Shown: in pieces, positions 45,059-57,799 of the stretch | Layout of the letters: the number at the start of each line of letters is the position of its first letter | Position numbering within the stretch: the stretch's first letter is position 1 | Assembly: GCA_004802705.1 (NCBI GenBank) | Contig: SGPL01000053.1 | Coordinates: 1-64,000 of the forward strand | Length of the DNA stretch: 64,000 nt | Source of the DNA: Bondarzewia mesenterica | Lineage: Eukaryota > Basidiomycota > Agaricomycetes > Russulales > Bondarzewiaceae | Reading direction: 5' to 3' | Position numbers and translations under genes: made by a program | The notes under the pieces: model-generated | What the model was told of the DNA's origin: nothing | Databases searched by the model: none | What the model saw: the letters and a program-made list of their open reading frames with translations, nothing else

Positions 45059-47418
45059 TCATCGCCGCCTGCCCATGAAAAAACACCCTTCATATCCGGC
45101 TACAGCAGCTGGACTGAGCGTATCGCGCCAGCGTCCAGCAAGATTCCCATAGTGGTCCCCAACAAGATATCCACGGTAAAGCCACTTGCCCCGGTCTCCG
45201 TCCACCTATGAGGACGCGTCATAAGTTATCATTGGCCAATTGACGGTGAAGACGATAAAGGATGCATACGTATTCTTTCGACAGACTGACAAAGCCATCA
45301 CTCGGCCGGATGCGACCTATGAGATTGAACTGACCCCATGCAGAATGACCCTAATATACGAGCCCGTCAATTTACGTCACAAGAACAAGATACCGAAACC
45401 TTACCTCCCCGGTGATGAGAACGTCTCTCACACGTGCCGCATACTCATCATCGACAGGTGTATCTATCCGTGCTCTATCATAAATCAGATTCACGTCGCG
45501 CCCAGGTTCCTGTATGGTAATGCTTTCCAGGCCCTGCCGAATTTTGACCCCTGAGGGCAGGTACGCTCGTAAAGGATCACCAGAAGACAGGGGCCTATAT
45601 TGGTCTCCATTTGACACCCGCGCTTCGTCTTCGGGGAGCATGAGTGCGAGTAGATGGTATTCCCGCAGCCTCCATGCCTGTGTATGCCAGGCGACTACGC
45701 TCTTGTGCAGCGTAGGTGGAGGTGCTCCAGATAGTAAGGCCGCGTACGCCGTAAATTCAGTGTACTGTTGGAATAGTCAAGTCAACGAAATCAAAAATGG
45801 CTGGAAAGAGATGCAAAGAACGCTTGCCGTAAACAGGCCTTCCCAAATACCTTCCATACTTCCCAATCTGAATGCTTTAGAGGGAAGATCCTCACCAACG
45901 GTTTTACTTCCCGAGAGGCTTAGGCAGCGCTTCCATTCACTATGCCACTCTTCGCTCATAGGCACGCGAAGCGACACAGATGACGGTGGTAGGGGAATAG
46001 TGGGCTGAAAGGCACCGAGGGAGAAGGACGGCCTCTGTGCTAGGCTGAGATAGGACAGAATCGCTGGAGTAGCAAGTGGTGGCGGCGAGAGTGGCGGATA
46101 CTCAGCGAACGCCGTGAGAGCGTGCTTCAAAGAAAGTTCGGGAAGATAGTCGACCCAAGCTGGCTGACACACCGGATACTGCCAGGCGGAACATGCATGC
46201 ATCAGTGACATTGTTACGGCGAACACACCCGGAAAGTTCCAGAAGAATATCCATACAACCCCTTCGCCGATCTAATGAGAACGTGCGCCAGGACAATCTC
46301 TATGAACCGCGCAGTTCCCCAAGCTGAAGCAGGGGAACAGCCGCATCTCTGCGTGAGATGATGAGGGCTCCCCATGACAGCTATTCATACGCTTCCCGGC
46401 ATAGGAACCTGGGAAGAGATTTAAATGATGCCAAGATGAGTTGAAGGCTTCCGTGCCCCACATATTTGTTTCAGAACAAACAAGGAGCGGGCGGTTCTTG
46501 GGGTTTCTAGCTATGACCCCCAGATGGCTTGAATCCGAGCATGCCCAATGCTATGAAAAAGAAAGGGATTCGAAGACATGAGAGATACCATTGACATAGC
46601 TTGCCACAACGTATCTTATCCAATATTTGCAACGATACTGCTCATGTTTCCCATGTGGCCGTAGAAACATAATGATGAGAAAATTGTCGACGAAACTGTG
46701 ACCAACCTTGTGTGCGCCCAATGCAATAATCTTGAGGATACTGGTTACGTTACGGAACGACGTCTGGTCAATGCCAAAATACTCGTCTGCCCGCATAAAC
46801 CCTCATGCATGCGCACACAGACGGAAAGTATGACGTACCTGGGCGGAGTAAAAACCAAAATAGCCACATTGCGACAGCTGACAACTCCGTGTTTGGAGGC
46901 CAGGCATTATCCCTGATCGCAAATGTCGCACACGACGCGCCGTTGGGGTCAAACCAGTAATCTCTCAACCACGCATCGATGTGTGCGAATTCCCTCAACT
47001 GCCGTTCGTTCAGTCCATCGTTCTCTAGCATCATGACATAGGCCGTCCATAGCATCTCATGCATGCGGCGAGCTTCCTCGGGCTGGTGACCTGGGCGGAC
47101 GAAACAGTCTATCTGCGTGCGTATGCGTCCGAGCAGTGCAAATCGCCGGCGAAGTTCTGCAGCCAGCTTCGGCGCCGTGGTAGACTCAACACCCAAACGG
47201 TGCACAACCGGTCGTACATCGAACTTGGCCGCAAAGATGCGAGCGTAGAGGTGTGGATTCGATACGATGGATAACCCCCCTGCGTGCCTGCGATTGACCA
47301 AGAGAAGGGGTGCAAGATCCGTCGGAGGCCCAATTATATCTGCAGTCGCTGCGAAGAAAGCAATATGTTCGAGAACCTCCTGAGGAACGTTGCCGAGGGA
47401 TACGGTGGAGATAGACAT
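45059..47418 (-). CDS. Long F-box protein A
   Basis: Predicted 532 aa. Exons (minus): 47418-46839, 46786-46707, 46178-45828, 45764-45405, 45350-45270 and 45205-45059. The N-terminal F-box-like segment is VSLGNVPQEVLEHIAFFAAT. The body reads TDLAPLLLVNRRHAGGLS, RMHEMLWTAYVMMLENDG, ELSAVAMWLFWFLLRP, PAWVDYLPELSLKHALTAF, LGSMEGIWEGLFT, AYAALLSG, VRDVLITGE, AWGQFNLIGRIRPSDGF and GKWLYRGYLVGDHYG, ending in GYEGCFFMGRR. This is the layout of a large basidiomycete F-box family that presumably feeds substrates to SCF ubiquitin ligases. Intron 2 is 528 bp. Intron 3 begins GCAAGC, a GC-AG intron that frame continuity requires. A paralogue with similar junctions lies 414 bp upstream. Confidence 0.85.
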
Positions 47419-47832
47419 GTTGTGGTCGAGTGCAGAAGGGAGGGACCGGATGGGGAAAGTGCCATAACAGGTCATTACACGCTGATTTGCAGGGAATTAC
47501 AAACTCGGTCAATTCGAAGTTCGCCGCGTCCACTACCCACTACCTACCTCGTCGTCGGCTAGAGTCGAAGTACTTCATACATACAATGGTGCTACAAGTT
47601 AGCTACAAATAGAAGGTCGTGATTCTTTTGCGCGCTATAGCCGTTGATGCGTTGATACGCGGCCTGTGACTGGTATATCATTGTCCGACCGCTGGGCTTT
47701 GACGGGCACCAAGGAGAAGGAATTGAGAAATGCCCGGCATAAATATACATATAGAGGATTAATTAAAGACACCGATTTGAACATAAGTATTGAGTCGAAT
47801 TATTATTATCTTTGTCCTGGTCCATATAATGA
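47419..47832. other. Spacer between the two F-box genes
   Basis: 414 bp, AT-rich near 47735-47830, presumably the promoter of F-box A and the 3' UTR of F-box B. Nothing else seen. Confidence 0.4.
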
Positions 47833-49865
47833 TTACTTCTTGCTCAAGCACCAAATCCCCTGCCACTGTTCGTTATCTGTCTCCTGACTGGCATTCAAGT
47901 TTTGCATTCTTCCCACTAAGTTCTGAGAAGAGAGAACTGCAAGAGGACAATCAGCCAATGAAAGCGGTCAACAGGAGGAAGGCTGACCATAGCCGACGAA
48001 CAACGCTGCGTTACGGTTGCAATCAGGTTCATCGGCGGACTGCCGCACGTGATCAAATAGTGCCCGACATCGTTGAAAAAGTCAGAGCGCGCTTACTGGT
48101 TGACGATGCAGGATGATCAGACCATCAGAAGTTCTCACCCTCCCAAAAAACTTGTACGCTCCCCACGCAGCTGCGTGCCGCGCTTCGCACTATCAGATTG
48201 CATGATGAGTATTCAACCGAAGAAAGCCACCAGAGAATTACTTACGGAACCTGTTAGTATAACATCGAAGGGGGTGGTGGAATTGATACCAGTTGATGTC
48301 GTATCAGGCCCGTAACTGGACTGAACATCAATGCGGGGCTCTTCATGTGAAAAATTCGAGAATGTCCTGTAGAATGCGTGGAGCGACGTTTCCTGTTCGT
48401 GTAATTCGACTCCATCCTTTAGGAGGAAATGTCAAAGGCCACCCAGCCAGCAGAAGCACGAATGATAGGCGGACATTACGAGTTGTCAGAAAAGCTTTAG
48501 GCGGGATCAGACGTTGTACAAACGTGTCTTCTTCACGATCCGATAGTCGGAAAGGATTTGACGCGTCATCGCAATAGTGCTCCCGCAGGGTGCAGTAGAA
48601 CGGTCGAGGGACAAGACAGTGCAAGGATGAGGGACCCCAAGAACCACTTTGTAACGATGAATTGGTTTCGAGGTGTGGTCGCTGCAAAGAAGTGCATCAG
48701 GGAATGTGATTTACGTGCAATGTGTAGGATCGCACGCGCCAAGTAAGTCCCTTGCCATTTACCGGTGAGCGACCCCAGTTTGTACGGGCGCGGCGGCGCT
48801 TCTTCTTCGCCTGTGATCGCACTGGCAGAGATTGCTCTCGCCCAATCTGCATCGTGTGCCTTGCTCTTCTCCGAAGACGGCGGTGGAATTAATGAAGTGC
48901 GACATTGCGTGTTGTATTCCTCAATGTCCTCGCGAGTTACCCCACGTATCCCACGCAAGTCGGCCTCGACACGTGTACGGGGCAGATGATCCGGGATCTG
49001 AAACGGACGCTTCTCGAGTCTGACAAGGCAGGAGAGGATGGCGTGCAATGTGACCGAAGGTAGACGTATTCGATTTTGTTGCCCAAAATACGCGATGTCC
49101 ATTGCCTTGCATCCGCGATTAGAACCGGCAACGAGGCTGCTGTTCGAAGGACGTGCGGCCAAAAGAGGGTACTAAAGGGGATACATCAATGAGCTGACGA
49201 CTGGAGCATTACACAGACGCACTCGAAACCCCACCAATGCATACGGCATCAACAGCGTCATGATGTGCCTTCGACGCTCCTCGTCTTCACAGCTGATCAT
49301 ATCTACAGAGAAGCATTAGACGCATGTTCAATCATGACATTGCCCACTCACTTTGATCTGTTAACTGCCAGAGCAGAGCAACAGCGAGCGAGTTGGCCTC
49401 ACTATCGCTCGGCCATCCGTGCTCCTCGATATCCTCATGAAGGTGCTGATACAGATAGTCGATGACGAATTCCGGCAACCCGGACCATCTAAGTTGCTCC
49501 GAGTTCTTGCCATCATCCTCGAGGAGCATGAGGTACGCGACAAGGAAGGCAGTAGAAAGTCCTGAATCGCGAGCATCATGGCGACGAAAGCACTTCATGG
49601 CTAAGCACCGTCTCTTGAGCTCTGTGGCGAGGTACTCAGGCAATGACGATGAGGGAGGCAGGCGACGCGCTAAGGCAAGGCCGTCAAACATCTGGTTGAA
49701 GAGGCGGACATAGAGACGAGGGTTCGTGGAGGGATTGAGTGAAGAATAGAAGGCGCGACAGGTGAGCATGAGAGAGTAGAGGGAGCTTGGAGGACCCGGG
49801 AAAGACTGTTCTGCGGCATAGAGGACAATCTCCTCCATATGATCTTGAGTGAGGGAAAAGAGCAT
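47833..49865 (-). CDS. Long F-box protein B (paralogue of A)
   Basis: Predicted 544 aa. Exons (minus): 49865-49352, 49302-49223, 49171-48740, 48681-48443, 48366-48246, 48189-48097, 48039-47988 and 47936-47833. The F-box-like start is SLTQDHMEEIVLYAAEQ, followed by SLYSLMLTCRAFYSSLNPST and STAFLVAYLMLLEDDGKN. Exon 2 is 80 nt, as in A. Later blocks: ARPSNSSLVAG region, HDADWARAISA, LGSLTGKWQGTYL, PFYCTLREHYCDD, PFDVILTGS, AWGAYKFFGRVRTSDGL and NLVGRM near the C terminus. Intron 3 starts GCGCGT after TYL, the same place as the GC-AG intron of A. The 48443/48366 junction is the least certain, since a long frame reads through it. The C-terminal RW motif of the family is changed (GRM for GRW), so the tail may be diverging. 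Confidence 0.75.
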
Positions 49866-52800
49866 TATGCAGAGGAAAGAGAGGGGAGGAGCAGTGGGTG
49901 TATATGAGGATTCGCGTCATTCATTTGAGGAGGCATAACGTTGCACGGCGACCTTGAGTGAGCGCGGGTATGAGCTGAACATGACGTTGCACCATTCCCC
50001 GAGACGCCTTTTGATCGCGCCGGAGGCAGCGGAAAGAAAGCATACTTGCATACTTAAGGGGATGCATTTCGATTTGAGAAAGCGTGGCGGCGGAGGGACC
50101 AGGGTTAGCGCGAACTGTCAAGAGCCCAAATTAGAGCAGGTGGGGTTGAGACAAAGAGAAACAGAGTTGTAGATCACTAGTGGGGGTTTTCTCCGCAGAA
50201 GTGACGAGTCGGGAGGTGGACAGAGTGGGTGCGAATTTGGAGGAAAATTGTGGTCATGGTTGCGAAACGGAACAAAGATCGTACCAGTTTCGTGAGCGGA
50301 CCCGGGATATAACCGACCATGAATTCAGGGGACAGCGAATCCACACCTGCCAGTGGAAGCGAAGATCTTGATTATTGAGTCGGCGTCTACATTCCGACCC
50401 GCCTTGGCCCACTCCAACAAAACACACATCGCCGCAAGACCCTCACTGGTAGCCGTTATTCTGGCGGGCCATACCGGTCTCCCCAGCCCCGACAGCTCAG
50501 CGCTCGGCGCTCATCCTTACTTACGTGCACCCAGTCTTCTGAGAACCAATCCATATATACAGTGGGCCGTTGATGACCCTTTTTTCAAAAGAGTGCTCAA
50601 CGAATTCTGCCCACGCCAGGCGCTGTTATCACCATGTTGAAGCCGCGTACACATGACGCTATCGTGCAGCAGTCTCTTGTCCCGAGCCGCCGCGCAATTG
50701 TAAAACAAGACGGTCAATGCACTGGTAAGTAATACTAACTGATCGGTCATGACGCTCCGCTGGACGGCGATTCGATGCTAATGTTGGCAACTTGAGTGAT
50801 CATGAACCTAGGATCACAAAGTTCTTGCCAAAGCTTGAGATAGGCCGCCCATTGCTTCCGACCACGAGAACTATACAAAGCCTGATTGACAGCCATTGAA
50901 AAGTCAAGGTTCAGGCCCAAAATAAAAATAATTTTGACCGAGGAGACACTGAGATACTTAGCAATCTCGACTTCCAGCACCATATCCCGTTACAGCTGCA
51001 CGTCGGATCGAGCGAAAAAAAATTGTGATGACATCCTTTTCCCCTTTGGCAGGGTCTGGTCGTAGGAACTTGCATGAGGTCAAATTGCATGTCTGGCGGC
51101 AACGATAATGAAAATCACGTCACGGTGACGCTTGCGCATGGAGCTCACCGTAGAGCGGCGAATAAAAATATGGTTTAGCAGTCCACATTACGCCCGCAAC
51201 ACTCAACGACGGGTTGGACAGGTGTTTGACATGTCGCTAAATGGAGTGGGAGGTGACGGAGACCTAACGGAAATGAGAAGTTGCTCTCTTCTGGTAAGTA
51301 CGCCGTTTCGCTGGACAGTCCCGGGCATGTATGGTGTCGGACCGAAGAATCTGCGGTTGATGAGTCGAATGCATTCCTTGTCGTTGATCGTGACAAATTC
51401 GAACGAGACTGCTTGGACAATGTTGGTAAATGCACTGTATCCTGCCCAGTTTAATCAGAGCAAGGAGGATGTGCCACAAATGACTTGACACCTAGACTAT
51501 TGCGGATGTCCGAATCTCTCAATGACATGCCATAAACTTCATCCAAAGTAAAGCGTATAAGTGGCGTACTAGTACAGCCGCACTGGGAAGTTGTGAACAT
51601 AATCAGTCACGGATCATTGAACAGTTGACCAGTGACGGAAACTCGGGTCCGCTCACCAATTAAGAGCACTACTGAGCACTACTGACCCGTTGGCCGAGTG
51701 GAACAGTAATCTCGACTTTGTCCCTGTAGTTAGTAGGTACCCCTTGACACTAGTAGTAGCAGAAGACAATATAAATGTAAAATCTCGTACCATGATGTGA
51801 CTTTGACTTTGCACTGAAAGTTAGATTCATTTGAGGAAGAAGGCAAGGGCCGTCAGGAAGCTCGAGTCGGAGTGCATGACGGTGGTTTGAGAGCCGACCC
51901 AATCTTGATCGACTGCCACGCATCAGTGAGACAATGACGCAGACTAGACCCAATTGTGTGACGGAGATGAGATATCACGGTCGGCATATGCTCCGCGGCT
52001 TTCCAGCGCCAAATTTATCGACCGGACCTAAGGCCTAAGGACTGACAGTGGAATGTTTAAGCTCCACCCTGAATCCCTAGTACATACCACAGGTCAACGG
52101 GGGATTTCGTTGAAAGAGATGGTGTTTGCGTTCCCTTCGTCCAGAAAGAACTACCGAGCTGTGGACACTTGAGCCTCGATGCTTGAAGCTTGAGCTTGAG
52201 CTTGAGGCACGAGGCACGAGAATACGACACCGCTGCTGATTCAATGTGCTTCATTCAAGAAAAAAATGTAGCACACACAATCACACACTGCATGTCATTC
52301 ATTCATTTCACTAAACAGGAGACTCGTCATGTGCCTACGCGCCTGGTACGATCGATATCTCGTCAACTAGTGTTTCCTGTAACCACGAAAATCAACCGTG
52401 CACGTCCATATGCACTACCGAAAAAGTAGGATGTCAGGATAGGCTCAATGCAGACTATGTCTATATTGTAAGGGAGGATGACTTGTTGATAAGCAGTCTC
52501 TCACAGGACAGGAAGGATTGGGATCATTGGTGGGAGATGTCAGGCATGCGATATTCATGGCGATCTGGCCATCTCGAAGGCTCGATCTCCCGATATACGC
52601 CGCAGATTGTGACCATGGCCCTCAGATCTCCCGCTGCTGCACTGCGGAAAACGCACCTTGGAAGTTGTCGTGAAGAAGATTGTGTCATGCATACGACGTA
52701 AGAATCCGGTCCTTACGGGATTCAAAGTGATTCGCTAGATAGAAGGTTTCGGCTTGGGGATGCTGTTGTACGCAATGTCTTCACGAGTGCAGTGTGCATT

Positions 52801-54937
52801 CGCTTTGTGTCGCATCACCTTCTATGGCAGAAGTGTTGTGACGACGCACTTATCGCTGTCGCCTGAACAAAAAACTCTTGACTGCCTCTCGTTTCTTAGG
52901 CCTGAAGCCAAGAGAAACAATGGCGAATGGAGGAGATGCGGTAACGGGTCTTTCTTAAACTACATGCAGGAAAAAGTCCGTCAGAAAAACATACTTCACC
53001 ATCACCCGATATGGTGCTGCCAACCTTACCAAGGCAATCATTATGCACGGACCTAACGGCGTACTGCGGATGGGGAACATGGCCGCTGCAAAAAATCTGG
53101 CTAAAAAAAGGTTAGCTCTGTGCGACTGATGACGAAATGAAGAATGAGATGAACACAATGAATAGGGGGAAATACACCGTGCTCGTCCTGCAGAACACAG
53201 TATCGTCTGAACGCCGTCAGTGATTGTGGCGCGGACGGCACATACACTCATGTACTTTTTGGCTTATAGCGTCACTCCCCGCACACCACAAAGTTCCACG
53301 GACAATAGAGGATGCAGTCCCAAGCAATCACGTTGAACGCTTGGACAGAGTCGAGGTGGGGAAAGGGTGGGAAGAGCTGCTGCTTAGATCAATCGATCAT
53401 GAACTGATCACGCAAATGCAGTGACGAAGCTGCAGGCTACGTCAATCAGGAAGGAGAGAAGTCGCTTGAAATTACGCAACGTGGCGACAACACACTGACG
53501 GGTGCAGAGTTCGCACTGCCACTGAAAAAAAAAAACTGCATCGGCATGCATTCGGAAGTATAAGAATTGGTGAGCAGCTGAGTACTATATGTCACTGAGA
53601 GCTGAATGGAGGTAGTGCTCACCCAACGGGCATTGTAGTACAGAAGGTGTCAAATATCAGAATAACTCTGCGGGAGGCAATATCGGAGATGAAAAACATA
53701 CAATCACCACGAGAAAGAAGAAGGAAAGCGACGGCGTCAAATCGACTATAATGAACTGTAATGAAACCGTTGCGTTGCAGCAGGTGATGAGCACGGAACA
53801 CGATGAATGAGATCTCTACTTAAATACAGGTGCGATGCTGTACTAGCTCTGCAGCGGGCGGCTGGAATGGGGATGCGTGAGCATGTTCTCCAGAAGGACG
53901 ATCGGAGACAAGTGCCCACGACTTACTTTCGACGCGACTACTAGGCCAAGTGGTGCTAGTTAGATGGAGCTCTGGAACATATGTGCGGGAGAATTACAGC
54001 CTTCAGAGACGATCACGCCATGACAGAGGTCTTGACGGCGACATGAAACCACTGGGCACGCTGGCAGGCAGAGAATTCTGCGGCAAAGCCAACTCGTACA
54101 CTCAGTAGTTTGAAAAATGGCGCCTAAGACTCAGAGTCCTAAATTGACAGCCCCGAGCGCAAGAGATGCGGACGATTTCTGAAACATTGGATAGAATGTG
54201 ATGTCAAACTGGTGTTGACAGACCTGATCAAGGTTTGTAAGGATCACCAAGTCTGCTTGAGGATATTGTTTGTGATAGGAGAACCGAAGTCCGACGATTT
54301 GCAAATGCCACAACTTCGTCTCGACGGTACGGCGCTGTTGAAGTATACTTACTGTGCGCCGATCAGACGAGAGACTGCCAGCAGAAGCGACCGCCGTAAT
54401 ATATATGATAAGGCCTGCTAGCATACGGCAGTCCTGAATCAGCCTGAATCCCTCCTAAGGAACTCGACGTGATGGCCTGGCAGCATCAGAACCTAGAAAT
54501 TTGCGAGTCAGACAGATAAATGTTGCGATATTATCCGTCACTATGTATATGTTCGAGCAGACAGGGAGAGGTAAAGCAAGGGTAAGCGTGGGGATGTACT
54601 TGAGTACATGTTGTCTGTCAAAGGTTGCAATCGCAATTCTCTGACAAATCCACACGATTGAATAGTCGCCGACTGAATTTTTCACGACCAGGAATTCTTG
54701 CATTGAACGAGAGCTGATGACAGACGAAATGGTTGTACCATGGGGAAGCGAGTATGTAGCACCATATTGAACGACATCCACGAGCCGCATTACTTAAGGA
54801 TTGAGCAGAGGACCTTGAGACTCAGGACTCTAGTGCGAGAAGCCTGCCCTAAGTCATCACGTGCATTTTTTGCTTTTCTTGAATTTCGCCGCTCCTCCGA
54901 AGACTTTCTCGATAGCACGTCTCCAACTCTTTCCATC
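49866..54937. other. 5 kb gene-poor stretch
   Basis: Read on both strands. Open frames are under 120 codons (for example plus-strand 51132-51488 and 50353-50640), without recognisable motifs or splice-linked neighbours. Short words such as CTTGAGCTTGAGCTTGAGG (about 52191) and A tracts (53525-53536) occur. It could hold degraded genes, but I cannot support any. Confidence 0.5.
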
Positions 54938-55945
54938 ATGTCTTTCGACCTTGCCAAACTTGAAGCTCACCTTACTTCCAGGTCTTACATTGAGGGGTGA
55001 GCGCTCATGTTTTTTATTGTGTTTTCACTCTTCTGTGATGAGTATCCGCTATGGTCCGTGTTTCCAAGAGGCGACTAGACACCGCTGCTCAAACGTGCCG
55101 ATAATGCAAATCCTTAGCTTTCTGATTCGTCTCTTGTACCAACGCGCGTTGATCTTTGGAAAAGTCTTCTGATGCCGAGAACATAGATACACCCCTTCAC
55201 AGGCCGACGTTCACGTTTTCAAGGCCCTCTCTGGTGTCCCTGATGCAGCCAAGTCCCCTCATGCGTTCCGCTGGTACAACCACATCAAGTCATACTCTTC
55301 TGAATTTGATAGCCTTGCGGGCTCCAGCAACGCAGGCGAGGCATTCACCGTTGCAGCCGCACCCGCTGAAGAGGAAGAGGTCGACCTCTTCGGCTCGGAT
55401 GAGGAGGATGACGCAGAGGCGGAGCGTGTCAAAGCACAGCGCGTTGCTGCTTACAATGCGAAGAAGGCTAACAAGCCCAAGACTATCGCCAAGGTCCGAT
55501 TTTCTCCCATCATGCTCAAATGCCTTTGTAATATGCTTACTATTATGCGTTGTATACAGTCTGTTGTTACTCTCGAGGTCAAGCCTTGGGATGATGAGAC
55601 CGACATGAAAGCACTGGAGGAGTCAGTCAGGTCCATCAAACAGGAAGGTCTTGTCTGGGGTGCCAGCAAACTTGTTGCTATCGGCTACGGTATCAAGAAG
55701 CTCCAGATCACTCTCGTCGTTGGTGCGTCCATTTATGTCTATGTCAATGGAGATATCCTTCCAGCCAGCCTCATCTTCACTTCGCAGAGGACGAACTGGT
55801 ATCTCTCGACGAGCTCCAGGAGAAGATCGCGGAATTTGAGGACTACGTTCAGAGCAGTGATATCGCTGCCATGCAGAGTGAGTCATTGTTCCACTAGCTT
55901 CTTCTGAATTGATATTGATCTTCATCCGATTGTTCAGAATTGTGA
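54938..55945 (+). CDS. EFB1: Translation elongation factor eEF1B beta
   Basis: Predicted 208-aa guanine nucleotide exchange factor that recharges eEF1A with GTP. Exons: 54938-54996, 55187-55493, 55560-55722, 55788-55877 and 55938-55945; all phases agree. The N-terminal GST-C-like part reads [20 protein letters not shown] and [15 protein letters not shown]. The acidic hinge [19 protein letters not shown] contains the usual casein kinase 2 site. The exchange domain follows: [35 protein letters not shown] and [13 protein letters not shown], and the protein ends AAMQKL. The last exon encodes only the end of Lys, then Leu and stop. Donor 2 is GTCCGA, weak but needed for the frame. The pyrimidine-rich leader before the ATG suits a highly expressed gene. 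Confidence 0.96.
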
Positions 55946-56717
55946 TTATATTTTCAGTCGTCCTATCTGGGTGTTCGTGTTTTGTACGTGCTAGGCAGTT
56001 TTCAAATCGATCATGTTGTACTTCAGATGACGTCTATGTGGATGACGGATACTGATAACGCATCTGGACGGAAGCTATTCTCTATCGCAGCTGATCACCT
56101 TTCTATATTGGAAGAACAAGGGCTCAGCGCTCAAGGACAAGGACAAGCAGGGTAACAACGCGTCTGACATGTGAAGTTAATTATGTAAATTTAAGTTGGT
56201 GTCCGATGTGGGTCTTTGTGGGTCCCAGTAAATCATGACTCGGACTACTTAAAGATTTTACCTCGCTCAGTCTCGAGAATCAGCCTTCCCGAAATATCTC
56301 GAAATATCCGCTCAGTGAGCCGCTGTAAGCAGTACGTACTCGAGTCTTGTTTTTTTTTTGTTGCCGTCAAGCCTCTCATCGACTTAGGCACACCTTACCA
56401 TGTTCGGGCAGCAAAATACGCCTTGCCCTGTGGCTTTGATCGATTGAGGTGGGCTGCTCGGCGATATCCTATCGCTCGTAGCGCTTATAATTATGAGACC
56501 CTGCATATAGGAAACACGATGTTAAACCCCGTCCACTCACCATACGAAGGTGGCGTACAAACTTTGTCGAGAGATCAGTGTCGACGTGCCAAGTCAGGTC
56601 AGTTCACCGTTTCTTGCATCGTACTGACGCCTCTGTTCATCGCTCCCTCAGCCCACGTATTGGCAGTTACACCAGCTTACAGCGACCGGTGCATGCGATT
56701 TCAAACAAAGATTTAGT
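55946..56717. other. Intergenic, no supportable gene
   Basis: Contains the eEF1B 3' UTR (T-rich) and a 166-codon plus-strand frame (56216-56716) with no motif that ends right where the next gene starts; I take it as chance. Confidence 0.4.
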
Positions 56718-57329
56718 ATGAGTACGTGTCTCGCCTTCAAACGCACCTCGCTTTCAAACGCACATACTCTCATCTTCTGCTAATGTGCATACATGTCTTA
56801 AGCATTGACCAAGAATCACCAACACGTAACGCTTGAACCTAATTCACTATACATCCTCACGCAACCTCTCTTGAATGGCGCCTTTCATTGGGCCTTCATG
56901 CTCACCGATGCCCAGAATGTTGCGACAATGCATCACTGGATGGAGCAGGAGCGAGGTCCTCACGCTGAGGCTTACCATATGCATAACATTGCTGGAGGGG
57001 TGAACAAGCTACGAAATGCACCGGTTCTGGGATACTTCAAGATCGACGGCTACGTCCCCATCGATCTTCCCCTTTTCACCCGCCTGTGTCAGAACACATT
57101 TCCCTCCGGATATACGACTGTATCACAGAACCGCGCGCATAGTCTCTCATGTCGAACATGGATAACGGCTGTTCTGACGACCTTAAAGAAGCAGGGGTAT
57201 CTGAATCGAGAAGATATGCCTGAAGAAGTTGAGCGTCTTGTCAAGGCGAGGAGCGCGGAATTCGACGTGACATATACGAATGATTTCTTTTGGCAGAGGC
57301 CTTACTGGACTGTAGTCACGAGCGTTTGA
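56718..57329 (+). CDS. 176-aa protein with His...Cys pair, possible papain-like fold
   Basis: Exon 1 is 56718-56721 (ATG plus one base); exon 2 is 56803-57329. Without this splice the long frame has no ATG near its conserved start. The protein reads LEPNSLYILTQP, FHWAFMLTD (H30), HMHNI, LGYFKIDGYVPIDLPLF, SLSCRTWITAVLTTL (C118) and NREDMPEEVERL. An N-terminal His in an HWA context and a later Cys in a helix-like CRTW context are what permuted NlpC/P60-type folds (LRAT, PPPDE) show. I infer, but cannot prove, a relation to that superfamily. No signal peptide or membrane segment is seen. Function is unknown; a cysteine hydrolase or acyltransferase is possible. Confidence 0.75.
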
Positions 57330-57799
57330 CGTCCCATACACTAATATCATTGTTACCAGCTGCACCGGCACTACGCGTTCCCTTAGCGTAAGTAGAGGGA
57401 GTTTATGGACGATGATCACACGCGGTGAGTAGTCAAAGTAATTAGATGAGGCCAGGTCTTGTGGGAGGCCTCGTGTCGTTGGACAACTTCGCGCTCTTCT
57501 TGCCCTCCTCCTCCTCGTGACTGGGTATCTCGACTCGGGCGCTTAGTTTGTTTTGGCTGAAGTTGCATCCTATTTACTGTGACTATGCCACCGGGCCGCA
57601 GCTTGCTCTCAGCTCGAGTCTGACTTATCACTGTCCTGGCTCCTTGCATCTTCCGAGGTTCTCCCTTGACCCACAGCTTTGAAGGGATCACGAGGGCAGA
57701 GTCATCTAGGGAGGTATGCTTGCTAGGAGCGCTCTTTCGGCATCACAAACTATAAAGCAAGTCATACAAACATGGAAGAAGGTTGTCGATATCACTATC
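57330..57799. promoter_or_regulatory. Intergenic, promoter of the GH115 gene
   Basis: 470 bp upstream of the secreted glucuronidase. An in-frame upstream Met at 57716 would add 28 non-hydrophobic residues and hide the signal peptide, so I did not use it. I saw no clear catabolite-repressor cluster. Confidence 0.4.

Noticed and set aside
51132..51488. 118-codon plus-strand frame in the right gene-poor region
   Set aside because: Looks partly protein-like, but no motif or intron links it to neighbours; not enough to call a gene.
56216..56716. 166-codon plus-strand frame upstream of the papain-like gene
   Set aside because: No conserved features. It contains the likely promoter of the next gene and ends at its start codon.
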